Part shown: positions 45,113-53,416 of the stretch, one piece after another
Numbering within the stretch: position 1 is the stretch's first letter
Layout of the letters: each line of letters starts with the position of its first letter
NCBI RefSeq assembly: GCF_916619195.1
Contig: NZ_CAKAKL010000015.1
Coordinates: 32,892 to 96,891 of the forward strand
Length of the DNA stretch: 64,000 bases
Direction: 5' to 3'
Origin: Inquilinus sp. Marseille-Q2685
Lineage (GTDB): Bacteria > Pseudomonadota > Alphaproteobacteria > DSM-16000 > Inquilinaceae
Notes under the pieces: model-generated
What the model was told of the DNA's origin: nothing
Seen by the model: only the letters and a program-made list of their open reading frames with translations
Databases searched by the model: none
Program-made: the position numbers and the translations under genes

Positions 45113-46141
45113 ATGATGGACCGCACCGTGGCCCAGTCCGCTTCCCCGACCGCCGGCCGGCGCGCCTGGATCGAGCCGGTGCTCGACAACCTGGTCTGGC
45201 TGATCCTGCTGGCCGTGCTGGCGATCTTCTCCCTCGCCATCCCCGGCTTCTTCCAGGCCGGGATCTTCACCAACATCCTGGAGCAGTCGACCTTCGTCGG
45301 CGTCCTCGCCGTCGGGCTGTCGCTGGTGATCATCGCCGGGCAGATGGATCTGTCGATCGAATCGACCATGGCGCTGGCGGCGATGGTCACGGCGCTGCTG
45401 TTCGGCACCGCCGGCGCCGGGCTGGGCTGGACGCTGGACCCGCCCTGGCTGGCGGTGCTGGTCACGCTGGTCGGCGCGGTCCTGGTGGGGTGCGTGGTCG
45501 GGCTGGTCAACGCCGTGCTGGTGGTGCGGTTCAGGATCAACGCCTTCATCGTCACCCTCGCCGGCTACATCGCCCTGCGCGGCGCGGTGGTGGCGTCGTC
45601 CGGCGGCCGGTCGGTCTTCGGCCTGCCGGCCGAGATCCGCGCCGTCTCGACCAGCAATCTCTTCGGCATTCCGGTGCCGGGGCTGATCCTGATCGCGGTG
45701 TTCGTCGTCTTCGGCTTCATGCTGCGGAAGACGCCGTTCGGCCGGCACCTCTATATGGTGGGCGGCAACCCGCAGGCGCCGTTCCGCGCCGGGATCAAGG
45801 TCGACCGGCTGGTGATGATCGCCTTCGTCCTGGCCGGCGGCCTCGCCGCCTTCGCCGGCTGGCTGCTGGCCGCCCGCACCGCCGGCGCCACCGCCAATCT
45901 CGGCGTCGGCATGCTGTTCCAGACCTTCGCCGCGGTGGTGATCGGCGGCGTCAGCCTGAAGGGCGGCATCGGCGGCCTGTCCGGCGTGTTCGCCGGCGTG
46001 CTGCTGCTGGCCGCGATCCAGACCGCGATCAACGTCATGGGCATGCCGCCGCACTACACCCAGGTGATCCAGGGCGTCCTCGTGCTGGCCGCAGTGCTGC
46101 TGGACACGCTGAAGACCTCGATCCGCAAGCGGTATCTGTAG
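45113..46141 (+). CDS. Sugar ABC transporter permease 1
   Basis: A 342-residue RbsC-type permease. It has the full family set: IIAGQMDLSIESTMALAAMV, VVRFRINAFIVTLAGYIALR, HLYMVGGNPQAPFRAGIKVDR and AVVIGGVSLKGGIGGLSG. It pairs with the ATPase and binding protein upstream. GAGGA precedes the ATG. The next gene is a paralogue with about the same length and many identical stretches, so one arose by tandem duplication. Confidence 0.92.
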   Translation: MMDRTVAQSASPTAGRRAWIEPVLDNLVWLILLAVLAIFSLAIPGFFQAGIFTNILEQSTFVGVLAVGLSLVIIAGQMDLSIESTMALAAMVTALLFGTAGAGLGWTLDPPWLAVLVTLVGAVLVGCVVGLVNAVLVVRFRINAFIVTLAGYIALRGAVVASSGGRSVFGLPAEIRAVSTSNLFGIPVPGLILIAVFVVFGFMLRKTPFGRHLYMVGGNPQAPFRAGIKVDRLVMIAFVLAGGLAAFAGWLLAARTAGATANLGVGMLFQTFAAVVIGGVSLKGGIGGLSGVFAGVLLLAAIQTAINVMGMPPHYTQVIQGVLVLAAVLLDTLKTSIRKRYL

Positions 46142-46169
46142 CGCCGACGGCTCCGTCGCGCCTTTCAGG

Positions 46170-46192
46170 CCCCTTGCGGGACGGGCAAGGGG
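46170..46192. repeat. Short hairpin between the permease paralogues
   Basis: CCCCTTGC (46170-46177), GGGACGG, GCAAGGGG (46185-46192). It is related in sequence to the CCCCTT...AAGGGG blocks of the dispersed C/G-tract repeats. It lies in the 105-base gap between the tandem permease genes. Confidence 0.5.
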
Positions 46193-46246
46193 AGCCGAAA
46201 AGGGGTTCGACATGCGAATGCCGCAGCCATTGCCCGAGGCCAGCCG

Positions 46247-47269
46247 ATGGACCGCACCGCGGCGCAGCCAGCGTCCCCGACCGCCGACCGGCGCGGTTCC
46301 GTCTGGGCCGGGCCGGTGCTCGACCACATCGTCTGGCTGATCCTCCTGGCCGTGCTGGCGGCGTTCTCGCTGACGATCCCCGGCTTCTTCCAGGCCGGCA
46401 CCTTCACCGGCATCCTGCAGCAGTCGACCTTCGTCGGCATCCTCGCCGTCGGCCTGTCGCTGGTGATCATCGCCGGGCAGATGGACCTGTCGATCGAATC
46501 CGTGCTGGCGCTGTCGGCCATGACGACGGCTCTGCTCCTCGGCACCACGGGCCCCGGGCTGGGATGGGCGCCGGACCCGCCCTGGCTGGTGGTGCCGGTG
46601 ACGCTGGCCGGCGCGATCCTGCTGGGCGGCCTGATCGGCCTGGTCAACGCGGCGCTCGTGGTGAGGTTCAAGGTCAACGCCTTCGTCGTCACCCTCGCCG
46701 CCTACGTCATTCTCTTCGGCGCGGCGGTGGCGTCTTCCGGAAACCGCGCGGTGTCCGGCCTGCCGGCCGAGCTGCGCGCCGTCGGCGCCGGCACGATCCT
46801 GGATGTTCCGGTGCCGACCTGGATCTTGGTCGCGGTGTTCGTGGCGTTCGGCCTCGTCCTGGCCAGGACCCCGTTCGGCCGGCGCCTGAGCATGACCGGC
46901 AGCCGGCCGGGACCGGCGCAGGACGGGGCCGGCCGGCTGGTGACGATCGCCTTCATGCTGTCCGGCGGCCTCGCCGCCTTCGCCGGCTGGCTGCTGGCCG
47001 CCGGCACCGCTCGCGTCACCCCCTATCTCGGCGTCGGCATGCTGTTCGAGACCTTCGCCGCGGTGGTGATCGGCGGCGTCAGCCTGAAGGGCGGCGCCGG
47101 CCGTCTCTCCGGCGTCTTTGCCGGCGTGCTGCTGCTGAGCGCGATCCACGCCGCGATCGACATCATGGGCATGCCGCCGCTCTACCTGCAGGTGATCCAG
47201 GGCGCCCTGGTGCTGACGGCGGTGCTGCTGGACACGCTGAAGGCCTCGATCCGGAAGCGGTATCCGTAG
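46247..47269 (+). CDS. Sugar ABC transporter permease 2, diverged tandem paralogue
   Basis: A 340-residue permease close to its neighbour over most of its length (VGLSLVIIAGQMDLSIES and FETFAAVVIGGVSLKGG are almost the same). However, the conserved motif GGNPQAPFRAGIKVDR between helices is replaced by GSRPGPAQDGAGR, shorter and without the usual residues. The frame is open and the gene has a ribosome site (CGAGG), so it is probably expressed. Either it forms a heterodimer with permease 1, serves another sugar, or is decaying. Confidence 0.88.
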   Translation: MDRTAAQPASPTADRRGSVWAGPVLDHIVWLILLAVLAAFSLTIPGFFQAGTFTGILQQSTFVGILAVGLSLVIIAGQMDLSIESVLALSAMTTALLLGTTGPGLGWAPDPPWLVVPVTLAGAILLGGLIGLVNAALVVRFKVNAFVVTLAAYVILFGAAVASSGNRAVSGLPAELRAVGAGTILDVPVPTWILVAVFVAFGLVLARTPFGRRLSMTGSRPGPAQDGAGRLVTIAFMLSGGLAAFAGWLLAAGTARVTPYLGVGMLFETFAAVVIGGVSLKGGAGRLSGVFAGVLLLSAIHAAIDIMGMPPLYLQVIQGALVLTAVLLDTLKASIRKRYP

Positions 47270-47277
47270 TCCGCTAA

Positions 47278-47420
47278 GAGACCGTTTGGAAATGCGCTGG
47301 TGTGAGTCGGCTGGCGGTGGTTTCGAGAACCGGCGCGCAGCGGACGTTTGGGTCCGTGAGCACCGGAAGCGCAGAAACCGGCGTCAGACGGCCGCACCAG
47401 TAGCATTTCCAAACGGTCTC
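47278..47420. mobile_element. Mini-element with perfect terminal inverted repeats (MITE-like, IS5-type ends)
   Basis: About 143 bases. Ends GAGACCGTTTGGAAATGC and reverse complement are perfect for 18-19 bp (47277-47295 and 47403-47421), and TAA flanks both sides (47275-47277, 47421-47423), consistent with a TNA-type target duplication of the IS5 group. Its right end overlaps the otsA stop codon. It has no transposase. The interior (47296-47395) is shared with 54131-54227 and folds as a hairpin. It also separates the convergent permease and otsA genes, so it could serve as a terminator. Confidence 0.75.
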
Positions 47421-48790
47421 TAAGCCGCAGCCCCCTCCAGCGCCGCCAGGAAGCGGCGCCGCCAATGGCCGATGTCGTTGCCGCGCAGCACCCGCATCAG
47501 CGCGGCGTGGCGCTCGCGCCGCTCCTCCACCGGCATGGTCAGGGCCCGCTCCAGCGCCTCGGCCACGCCCTCGACGTCGAAGGGGTTGACGATCAGCGCC
47601 GCGTCCAGCTCCTCCGCCGCGCCGGCGAATTCCGACAGCACCAGCACGCCCGGATCCTCCGGGTCCTGCGCCGCGACATACTCCTTGGCGACCAGGTTCA
47701 TGCCGTCGCGCATCGGCGTCACCAGCCCGACCCGGGCCGAGCGGTAGAAGCCCAGCAGCGTCTTGCGCGGCACGCTCTTGTTCAGGTAGCGCAGCGGCAC
47801 CCAGTCGATATCGGCGAACTCGCCGTTGATCGACCCGGCCAGGCTTTCCAGCTGGTGCCGGATCTCCTGGTACTCGGCGACGTCGCTGCGGGTGGGCGGC
47901 GCGATCTGCATGAACGACACCCGGCCGCGCCGGTCCGGCCAGCGTTCCAGGAGGGTGCGGAAGGCCTCGAAGCGCCGCGGCAGGCCCTTGGAGTAGTCGA
48001 GCCGGTCGACGCCGATGATCAGGTCGCGCCCGACCAGGCTGTCGCGCAGCCGGTGCGCCGACCGCATGTTCCAGGCGGCCGGGGCGTCGGCCGCGATCTC
48101 CTCGGTCTCGATCGAGATCGGGAACGCCTCGACCACGATCCGGCGGCCGTCGACCTCGACCCGCCCGTCGGTGGTCTCGCGCCAGTTGCGGTGCCAGGCG
48201 GCGAGCAGGGCGTCGCGGTCGCGCGTGGTGTGCAGCCCGACCACGTCATAGGCGGCGAGGTCCTGCAGCAGCGCCTGGTATGTCGGCAGGGTGCGCAGCA
48301 CCTCGGGCGTCGGGAACGGCGTGTGCAGGAAGAAGCCGATCGGTGCCGTGACGCCGCGGTCGCGCAGCGCGCGGCCCAGCGGGATCAGCTGGTAGTCGTG
48401 CACCCAGATCTGGTCGCCGGGGCGCAGCAGCGGCAGCAGGGCGTCGGCGAACAGGCCGTTGACCCGGCGGTAGCCGTCCTCCGCCGCCCGGCTGTAATGG
48501 GTCAGCTGGATCCGGTAGTGGAAGATCGGCCACAGCGTCGAATTGGCATGGCCGTTGTAGTAGAGGTCGAAATCGGCCTGGGTCAGGTCCAGCATCGCAT
48601 AGGTCAGCGGCCCGGCGCGCTTCAGCTTCGGCTGCGCCGTCGCCTCCGCCACCAGCTTGCCGCTCCAGCCCAGCCAGATGCCGCCGGTCTCCTTCAAGGC
48701 CGCGAGCACCGCGACGGCGAGGCCGCCCTGCGGCGCCTTGCCCTCTTCCACCGGGGCGATGCGGTTCGAGACCACGATCAGGCGGCCCAT
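47420..48790 (-). CDS. otsA: Trehalose-6-phosphate synthase
   Basis: A 456-residue GT20 enzyme: UDP-glucose plus glucose-6-phosphate gives trehalose-6-phosphate. The N-terminal glycine loop ([20 protein letters not shown]), [57 protein letters not shown] and [14 protein letters not shown] are all family signatures. The stop codon (TAG, minus strand) is formed by the first bases at the right edge of the mini-element. It precedes otsB by 15 bases upstream on the transcript, in the order otsB then otsA. Confidence 0.95.
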   Translation of the reverse strand: MGRLIVVSNRIAPVEEGKAPQGGLAVAVLAALKETGGIWLGWSGKLVAEATAQPKLKRAGPLTYAMLDLTQADFDLYYNGHANSTLWPIFHYRIQLTHYSRAAEDGYRRVNGLFADALLPLLRPGDQIWVHDYQLIPLGRALRDRGVTAPIGFFLHTPFPTPEVLRTLPTYQALLQDLAAYDVVGLHTTRDRDALLAAWHRNWRETTDGRVEVDGRRIVVEAFPISIETEEIAADAPAAWNMRSAHRLRDSLVGRDLIIGVDRLDYSKGLPRRFEAFRTLLERWPDRRGRVSFMQIAPPTRSDVAEYQEIRHQLESLAGSINGEFADIDWVPLRYLNKSVPRKTLLGFYRSARVGLVTPMRDGMNLVAKEYVAAQDPEDPGVLVLSEFAGAAEELDAALIVNPFDVEGVAEALERALTMPVEERRERHAALMRVLRGNDIGHWRRRFLAALEGAAA

Positions 48791-48805
48791 TCCGTTCCCT
48801 TCTCG

Positions 48806-49564
48806 TCAGCGGGAGGCGGCCAGGCGTGCGATCCAGGCGCGCATGGCCGCGGGATCAGGCAAACGCCGGTTCGCCACGGTCGGTTCCCTGTCGCCGACCT
48901 GGAGCGCGATGCCGCCCCGGCGCAGCGCCGCGGCGAAGGCGTCCTCGTCGGTAACGTCGTCGCCAGCGGCCAGCGGCCGGCGGCCGGCGAAGGGGGACAA
49001 TTCCAGGAAGCGGTCGACCGCGGCGCCCTTGTCGACGCCGTCGGGCTTGAGCTCGACCACCATCTTGCCGGAAAGGGCATGCCAGCCCGGGGTTCCGGCC
49101 AGGAGCGCGTCGGCGAAGGCGATCACCTCCGGCCCGAGGGCCGGCGCCTGGCGGTAGTGGATCGCGACCGCCGCCCCCTTGGGCTCGACCCGTAGGCCGG
49201 GCTTTGCGGCGGCGAATCCGGCCAGGGACGAGGCCAGCCGGTCGAGCACCGCGCGGTCGACCGGGACGCGCTCGACCGGCCCGGCCGGCGTCGCGCGCCA
49301 TTCCAGGCCATGCTGCCCGGCGGCGGGCAGGGAGAGCGGCGCGAACAGCCGGTCGAGATCGGCAATGGCCCGGCCGGAGACCAGGGCGAGGGCGCCGCCG
49401 ACCCGGGCGGAGAGCCGCTCGAGATCGCCGATCAGGCCGGGCGGCACCACCACGTCCTCGGGCCGCTCCGCCAAGTCGATCAGACAGCCATCGACGTCGA
49501 GGAACAGGGCCATGCCGGAAATACTGTCGGCGAAGGCAGTCGAGTCGATGGTCTGCGGCGCCAT
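48806..49564 (-). CDS. otsB: Trehalose-6-phosphate phosphatase
   Basis: A 252-residue HAD-family phosphatase that converts trehalose-6-phosphate to trehalose. Motif I is LFLDVDGCLIDL, where the threonine of DxDGT is a cysteine; motif II is LVSGRAIADLDRL, motif III includes KGAAVDRFLE, and motif IV is AAGDDVTDEDAF. The cap region GQHGLEWR is typical. It is the first gene of otsBA. The change in motif I keeps the two catalytic aspartates, so activity is likely kept. Confidence 0.93.
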   Translation of the reverse strand: MAPQTIDSTAFADSISGMALFLDVDGCLIDLAERPEDVVVPPGLIGDLERLSARVGGALALVSGRAIADLDRLFAPLSLPAAGQHGLEWRATPAGPVERVPVDRAVLDRLASSLAGFAAAKPGLRVEPKGAAVAIHYRQAPALGPEVIAFADALLAGTPGWHALSGKMVVELKPDGVDKGAAVDRFLELSPFAGRRPLAAGDDVTDEDAFAAALRRGGIALQVGDREPTVANRRLPDPAAMRAWIARLAASR

Positions 49565-49748
49565 GCGCGGTCACATCTCCATGTCAATTTTCCGTAAAGA
49601 TTGCCGACCCGGAACGAAGCCGGACACGACAACAGACGCGCCGGCCGCCGGATCTGGCCGGCAGATCGGTGTGTCTATTGTCTGTTTTAAGGACGATAGC
49701 CGGCACTTGCAAGGGAACGGGCCGACAAGATGCGGATCGGCTTCACGT

Positions 49749-50090
49749 TCATCCCTGCGGATCCGATGTCGCGTGGCCCGCCAGCGCGCGCCGCACGGCG
49801 TCGGGCTCGCGTTCGATCACGCGCAGCAAGACCCGTGCCGGTCCTTCCGGCCGGCGGACGCGCTGCTCCCATTTCCTCAAAGTCGGCAGCGCGACGCCGA
49901 ACGCGGCGGCGAAGGCCGGCTGGCTCATGCCGAGCCGGCGGCGCGCCGCCCGCACGTCGACGTCCGGAATCTCGACCGGCTCGTGAACGCGGCCGGCCGC
50001 CATGTCGCCCTTGACGATGGCGACGGCCTGCTCCAGTGAGGCCACCAATTCGTCGGCCAGATCGATCGCCTTACCCCTACGCTTTGTCAT
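49749..50090 (-). CDS. HigA/NadS-type antitoxin with helix-turn-helix
   Basis: A 113-residue protein. The N-terminus (residues 1-40) is charged and probably contacts the toxin; residues about 48-95 form an XRE-type helix-turn-helix (RRRLGMSQPAFAAAFGVALPTLRKWEQ). It overlaps the toxin gene by ATGA and follows it. It should neutralise the toxin and repress the operon through the palindrome upstream. Confidence 0.88.
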   Translation of the reverse strand: MTKRRGKAIDLADELVASLEQAVAIVKGDMAAGRVHEPVEIPDVDVRAARRRLGMSQPAFAAAFGVALPTLRKWEQRVRRPEGPARVLLRVIEREPDAVRRALAGHATSDPQG

Positions 50091-50446
50091 CGGTCGATTC
50101 TCCCATGCCCTCGGCGCTTCCGCGCCTCATCCTTCAACATCTCGACCAATCGGAGCATGACCCTGCGCTGCTCGGCAGACGGGTTGATCTGTTCGTTCTT
50201 GCCGTAGAGCAGCAGGGCCAGCACCGGCGTGTCGTCGTCCAGCAGATAATAGATCACCCGAAATGCGCCGCTCTTGCCCCGGCCCAAAGGCGCAAACCGC
50301 ATCTTGCGAATGCCGCCGAGTCCCGGGATCAAGGCACCGGCCCGCGGAGTCAGGGCGAGGATCGTGATCAGATCGGCCCGGTCCTCGGGCGACAGCAGAG
50401 CGTCGGCACGACGAGTGAAGATCGGCGTTTCGACGACGCTGTGCAT
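50087..50446 (-). CDS. RelE/ParE-superfamily toxin (HigB-like)
   Basis: A 119-residue protein. The fold is recognised from FTRRADALLSPEDRADLI, GGIRKMRFAPLGRGKSGAFRVIYY and ALLLYGKNEQINPSAEQ, the standard RelE/HigB pattern of a beta-sheet with basic catalytic residues (Arg, Lys). These cut mRNA on the ribosome. The toxin-first order is that of higBA loci. ATG 50446; the operator palindrome lies 10-25 bases upstream. Confidence 0.88.
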   Translation of the reverse strand: MHSVVETPIFTRRADALLSPEDRADLITILALTPRAGALIPGLGGIRKMRFAPLGRGKSGAFRVIYYLLDDDTPVLALLLYGKNEQINPSAEQRRVMLRLVEMLKDEARKRRGHGRIDR

Positions 50447-50456
50447 GCTTGGACAA

Positions 50457-50471
50457 TAACCCATTGGGTTA
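50457..50471. promoter_or_regulatory. Toxin-antitoxin operator palindrome
   Basis: TAACCC, ATT, GGGTTA, a perfect inverted repeat just upstream of the toxin start. Confidence 0.65.
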
Positions 50472-50526
50472 CTTTCGACAAGCACAACGGGAGAATGACC
50501 AAGGAAATCTCCAGGGGCGCCAGCCG

Positions 50527-51531
50527 TCAGGGATCGGCTCCGAAATGGCCCCGGAAGAAGGCGACGACATCGCTGTCGAGCTGCCGATGGAAGGCGGCCC
50601 GGTCGAAGCCGGGGGCATCGACGCACGCCCGCGCCCAGACCTTGGGATCCGCCAGCTCGAGGCGCGGATTGCAAGGCGCCAGGAAAGCATAGTGGCCGGC
50701 GCCCTCGACCCGATGATAGTCGGGCGGCACCGGCAGGGCCTGGCGCACGGGCGCGGCGTTCGTCGCCTCGGGCACCACCCTGTCGGCGGTCCCGGTCCAG
50801 AGCTGGACCGGCACGGCGACCGCGGCCAGCGCGGCCTTGTCGAAGGCGAAGCCCAGGCCCGGCGCCGCGATCACGGCGGCCCGGATGCGCAGATCATGGG
50901 TCCAGACGGGGGCGGGGCGCCCGGCCGGCCTCGTGCCGGAACTGTTCTTCTCTCCTGCGGCGCAGGCCGGCTCCTCAGGAACTTGCCGGCAGTGCTCGAC
51001 CAGCAGCCGCAGATCCGGCGTGCCGCCGATCGCCACCAGGGCGGTGAAGCCGCCGGCCGAGAAGCCGAAGATGCCGATCCGCAAGGGATCGAGCCGGTCG
51101 TGCCCGGACCAGCCGGTGAGCATGGAGTCGAGCACCCGGCTGACATGGCGCGGCCGGTCCTGGTTCCGGCGCGCCGCCGGATAGCTGTTGTCCTTGCGGT
51201 TGTTGCCGGTGTGGGTGACCGCGACCGCCACGAAGCCGGCCTCGGCCAGGGTCTTGGCCAGGCCGGCATGGCTGCCGAGCGACCCACCGCTGCCATGGGA
51301 GATCACGACCAGCGGCAGCCGGTCGCCCAGGACCGGCGCGTCCAGCGCCAGCGCCTGGCCGAAGGGGGTGTTCGGCTGCTCCGGCACCGCCGCGTCGCTG
51401 GGGTACCAGATGCCGATGGCGAGCGGGCGGTCGTCCGGGTCGGGCGCGGTCGCTCGCTGGAAGCCGACCGCACCGGCCGGTCCTGCCGCGAGCAGGAGCA
51501 CGGCCGCCAGCATCGAGGCCAGGATCCTCAC
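50527..51531 (-). CDS. Exported alpha/beta hydrolase (dienelactone hydrolase-like)
   Basis: A 334-residue secreted hydrolase with a signal peptide (ILASMLAAVLLLAAGPAGA). The oxyanion segment is VVISHGSGGSLGSH, the nucleophile elbow IGIFGFSAGGFTAL (GFSAGG, serine), the acid in LWTGTADRVVP, and the histidine in VEGAGHYAFLAPC. Two cysteines in EHCRQVPEEPACAAG suggest a disulfide. It resembles platelet-activating-factor acetylhydrolase/dienelactone hydrolase-like proteins. GTG 51531 has a run of Gs upstream as ribosome site. Substrate unknown. Confidence 0.87.
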   Translation of the reverse strand: MRILASMLAAVLLLAAGPAGAVGFQRATAPDPDDRPLAIGIWYPSDAAVPEQPNTPFGQALALDAPVLGDRLPLVVISHGSGGSLGSHAGLAKTLAEAGFVAVAVTHTGNNRKDNSYPAARRNQDRPRHVSRVLDSMLTGWSGHDRLDPLRIGIFGFSAGGFTALVAIGGTPDLRLLVEHCRQVPEEPACAAGEKNSSGTRPAGRPAPVWTHDLRIRAAVIAAPGLGFAFDKAALAAVAVPVQLWTGTADRVVPEATNAAPVRQALPVPPDYHRVEGAGHYAFLAPCNPRLELADPKVWARACVDAPGFDRAAFHRQLDSDVVAFFRGHFGADP

Positions 51532-51610
51532 GATTCCCCCCCTTTTATGCCCCCACGGGGCGCGGCATCGGACCTGCGGATGCTGGGATGGCCGGCGCCG
51601 TGCGCCAGGC

Positions 51611-52270
51611 TCAGTCGGCGTAGCCGATGCGGGCGCGGACAAATTCGCCCTTGATCGAAACCAGCGGCCGGTCGACGGCGCTGGCGGGGATGGTGCTGTC
51701 GACGACCGACATCCGGGCGTCGACCTGATAGCTGACCGGGGTGCCGCGGCGGAAGCCGAGGTCGAGATCGGCGGCGTCGGCCTGGATGCGGATCGCCTGG
51801 CCCGGATCGTTGGCGCGCAGCGTTGCCTGCAGCGCCCGGGCCGAGAGGTCGAGCGTCCGGGCCTGGCCGGCCAGCGACAGCTCGGCCGCCTGGACCTCGA
51901 CCGCGACGGCGCCGAAACGGCCGCTCAGCGTGGCCGAGACCGCGGCCGGCCGCAGGGACAGGTCAGCGCCGGGCCGGAGGTTGAGCGACAGCGACGGCCG
52001 GCAGTCGCGCGGCCAGACCGAGGACTGCTCGCGGACATCGACGGTCAGGACGCGGCCCTCGACCCGCAGGGTCGCGGCGCAGTCCTCCGACCGCTGCAGC
52101 GTCGCCAGCAGCGGCCGGCCGGGATCGGTGGTGGCGGTGACGGACAGGCCGCCGCCGGTCACCACCACCGTGTCGACCCCGGAGAGATCGATCGGCGCCG
52201 CCAGCTCCGCCGCGGAGGGATCGGCGGTGCCCAGTCCCGCCAGGAAGGCCAAGGTCTGCAACGAACCCAT
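51611..52270 (-). CDS. Beta-rich envelope protein (DUF2807/toastrack-like) at end of psp locus
   Basis: A 219-residue protein with a short hydrophobic N-terminus and a body of alternating short beta strands with Ala/Leu/Asp repeats (VDTVVVTGGGLSVTATTDPG, LRVEGRVLTVDVREQ, SLSLNLRPGADLSL, AVAVEVQAAELSLAG). The pattern looks like the head-GIN/DUF4097 or toastrack beta-solenoid. Such domains are known partners of PspC in other bacteria. It has two cysteines (SEDCAATL, WPRDCRPS). GGAGGG precedes the ATG (or GTG 52273). The family call is tentative. Confidence 0.6.
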   Translation of the reverse strand: MGSLQTLAFLAGLGTADPSAAELAAPIDLSGVDTVVVTGGGLSVTATTDPGRPLLATLQRSEDCAATLRVEGRVLTVDVREQSSVWPRDCRPSLSLNLRPGADLSLRPAAVSATLSGRFGAVAVEVQAAELSLAGQARTLDLSARALQATLRANDPGQAIRIQADAADLDLGFRRGTPVSYQVDARMSVVDSTIPASAVDRPLVSIKGEFVRARIGYAD

Positions 52271-52327
52271 CACGATCCCTCCTCAGACGGCCGGCGGCGC
52301 CGGCCTGGTTTCAGCGATGCATCGGGG

Positions 52328-52693
52328 TCAGCGGTACAGCGGCGTGCGGTTGGCGACGGCCATCCAGCCGCGGACGACGCGGTAGACGGTCCACAGCCAC
52401 AGCAGGCCCAGGAGCGGCCAGCCGACCAGCACCCAGGTCAGGGCGCCGAACAGGAGGCCGAGCAGCAGGAACGCCCAGAAGGTGCGGATCGCCCAGGTGA
52501 GGTGGTCCCAGCCGACGGTGCCGCGGGCGTCGCCGCGCGCCAGATAGGCGATGACCACGCCGATCAGCATCGGCAGGGCGGTGAACAGCGAGACGGCGTA
52601 GATGGCATAGACGACATGGCCGACCGTGCTCAGGCTGCCGCGCGTGCCGCGCGGCGAGACGATGTCGTAGTCCGGTCGGTAGGAAGCGGCCAT
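52328..52693 (-). CDS. DUF4870-like membrane protein in psp locus
   Basis: A 121-residue protein with three hydrophobic segments (VVYAIYAVSLFTALPMLIGVVIAYL, FWAFLLLGLLFGALTWVLVGWPLLGLLWLW given in part). The motif YLARGDARGTVGWDHLTWAIRTFW matches small DUF4870-like proteins. It is 35 bases after pspC and probably in the same transcript. Function unknown; an envelope-stress role is inferred from context only. Confidence 0.75.
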   Translation of the reverse strand: MAASYRPDYDIVSPRGTRGSLSTVGHVVYAIYAVSLFTALPMLIGVVIAYLARGDARGTVGWDHLTWAIRTFWAFLLLGLLFGALTWVLVGWPLLGLLWLWTVYRVVRGWMAVANRTPLYR

Positions 52694-52727
52694 TTCTGGC
52701 TCCTTTCTTCAGGGTGGATCCGGAGAT

Positions 52728-53129
52728 TCAACGACCTTCGAGGTCGCGAAAGTCCCGGTTCAGCTTGAACTCGCTGGAGGTGACGTAGCGCTCCATCCCC
52801 ACCAGGCGCTGCTCCAGCTCGCGGAAGTTGTGGCGGATGGCGGAGAAGGTGTCGGCCGGCTGGACCGAGACCGAGCGCCAGAACACCTCCTCGTCCGGGC
52901 TGCGATACAAGAGCCTCGGCCGGCGCTTCAGGAACACCGCCGCCGCCAGATAGGCGATCAGGATGTGCGGGAAGAAGATGAACGCCAGGACGACGGTGCC
53001 GAAGCGGACCTTGCCGGGCGACACCCCGAAATAGGCGGCGATCCCGGCGCAGACGCCGAGGAACACCCCGTTGTCCGGATCGCGGTAGAGGCGATGCGGG
53101 TTCGGCGATTCGGTGAAGCGGTCGGTCAC
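52728..53129 (-). CDS. pspC: Phage-shock protein C
   Basis: A 133-residue inner-membrane protein. The PspC domain (NPHRLYRDPDNGVFLGVCAGIAAYFG) comes first, then one long hydrophobic segment (VVLAFIFFPHILIAYLAAAVFL) and a cytoplasmic or periplasmic helix. The start is GTG 53129, which overlaps the pspB stop (GTGA). In the Psp system it senses membrane stress with PspB and relieves PspA inhibition of PspF. Confidence 0.92.
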   Translation of the reverse strand: MTDRFTESPNPHRLYRDPDNGVFLGVCAGIAAYFGVSPGKVRFGTVVLAFIFFPHILIAYLAAAVFLKRRPRLLYRSPDEEVFWRSVSVQPADTFSAIRHNFRELEQRLVGMERYVTSSEFKLNRDFRDLEGR

Positions 53130-53359
53130 GGCGTCGGCCTCCGCCACTGCGGCGCCTCGGCGTCGAGGATCTTCTCGAGTGTCTGGATCCTCAGCTCCAT
53201 CCGCTTGGCGCTCTCCCACAGGTCGACCAGCATGCGCTCGTCCTCGCGCGACAGCGTCCGGGTCGACCGCCAGCGGGTGACGTAGTGCAGCACCAGCCAG
53301 ATCGGCGCCACGATCACCAGGAAGAGGATGACCGGGACGAAGAAGAAGGCGTGAAACAT
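53126..53359 (-). CDS. pspB: Phage-shock protein B
   Basis: A 77-residue protein with an N-terminal membrane helix (FFFVPVILFLVIVAPIWLVLHY) and a charged coiled-coil (LSREDERMLVDLWESAKRMELRIQTLEKIL). This is the normal PspB layout and size. Between pspA and pspC. Confidence 0.93.
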   Translation of the reverse strand: MFHAFFFVPVILFLVIVAPIWLVLHYVTRWRSTRTLSREDERMLVDLWESAKRMELRIQTLEKILDAEAPQWRRPTP

Positions 53360-53416
53360 GGTTGTCCTTGCGTCTGCGGCCCGGCGGAAGACGCCGGGCC
53401 GGTTTGACGAAAGCGA

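Noticed and set aside
47182..47412. Small ORF in the mini-element, with a related ORF at 54088-54214
   Set aside because: The similarity comes from the shared structured repeat; no ribosome site and the frames run into neighbouring genes.
50087..50674. Longer toxin frame starting at 50674
   Set aside because: It would cross the operator palindrome and overlap the hydrolase gene; MHSVVETPIF gives the usual RelE length.
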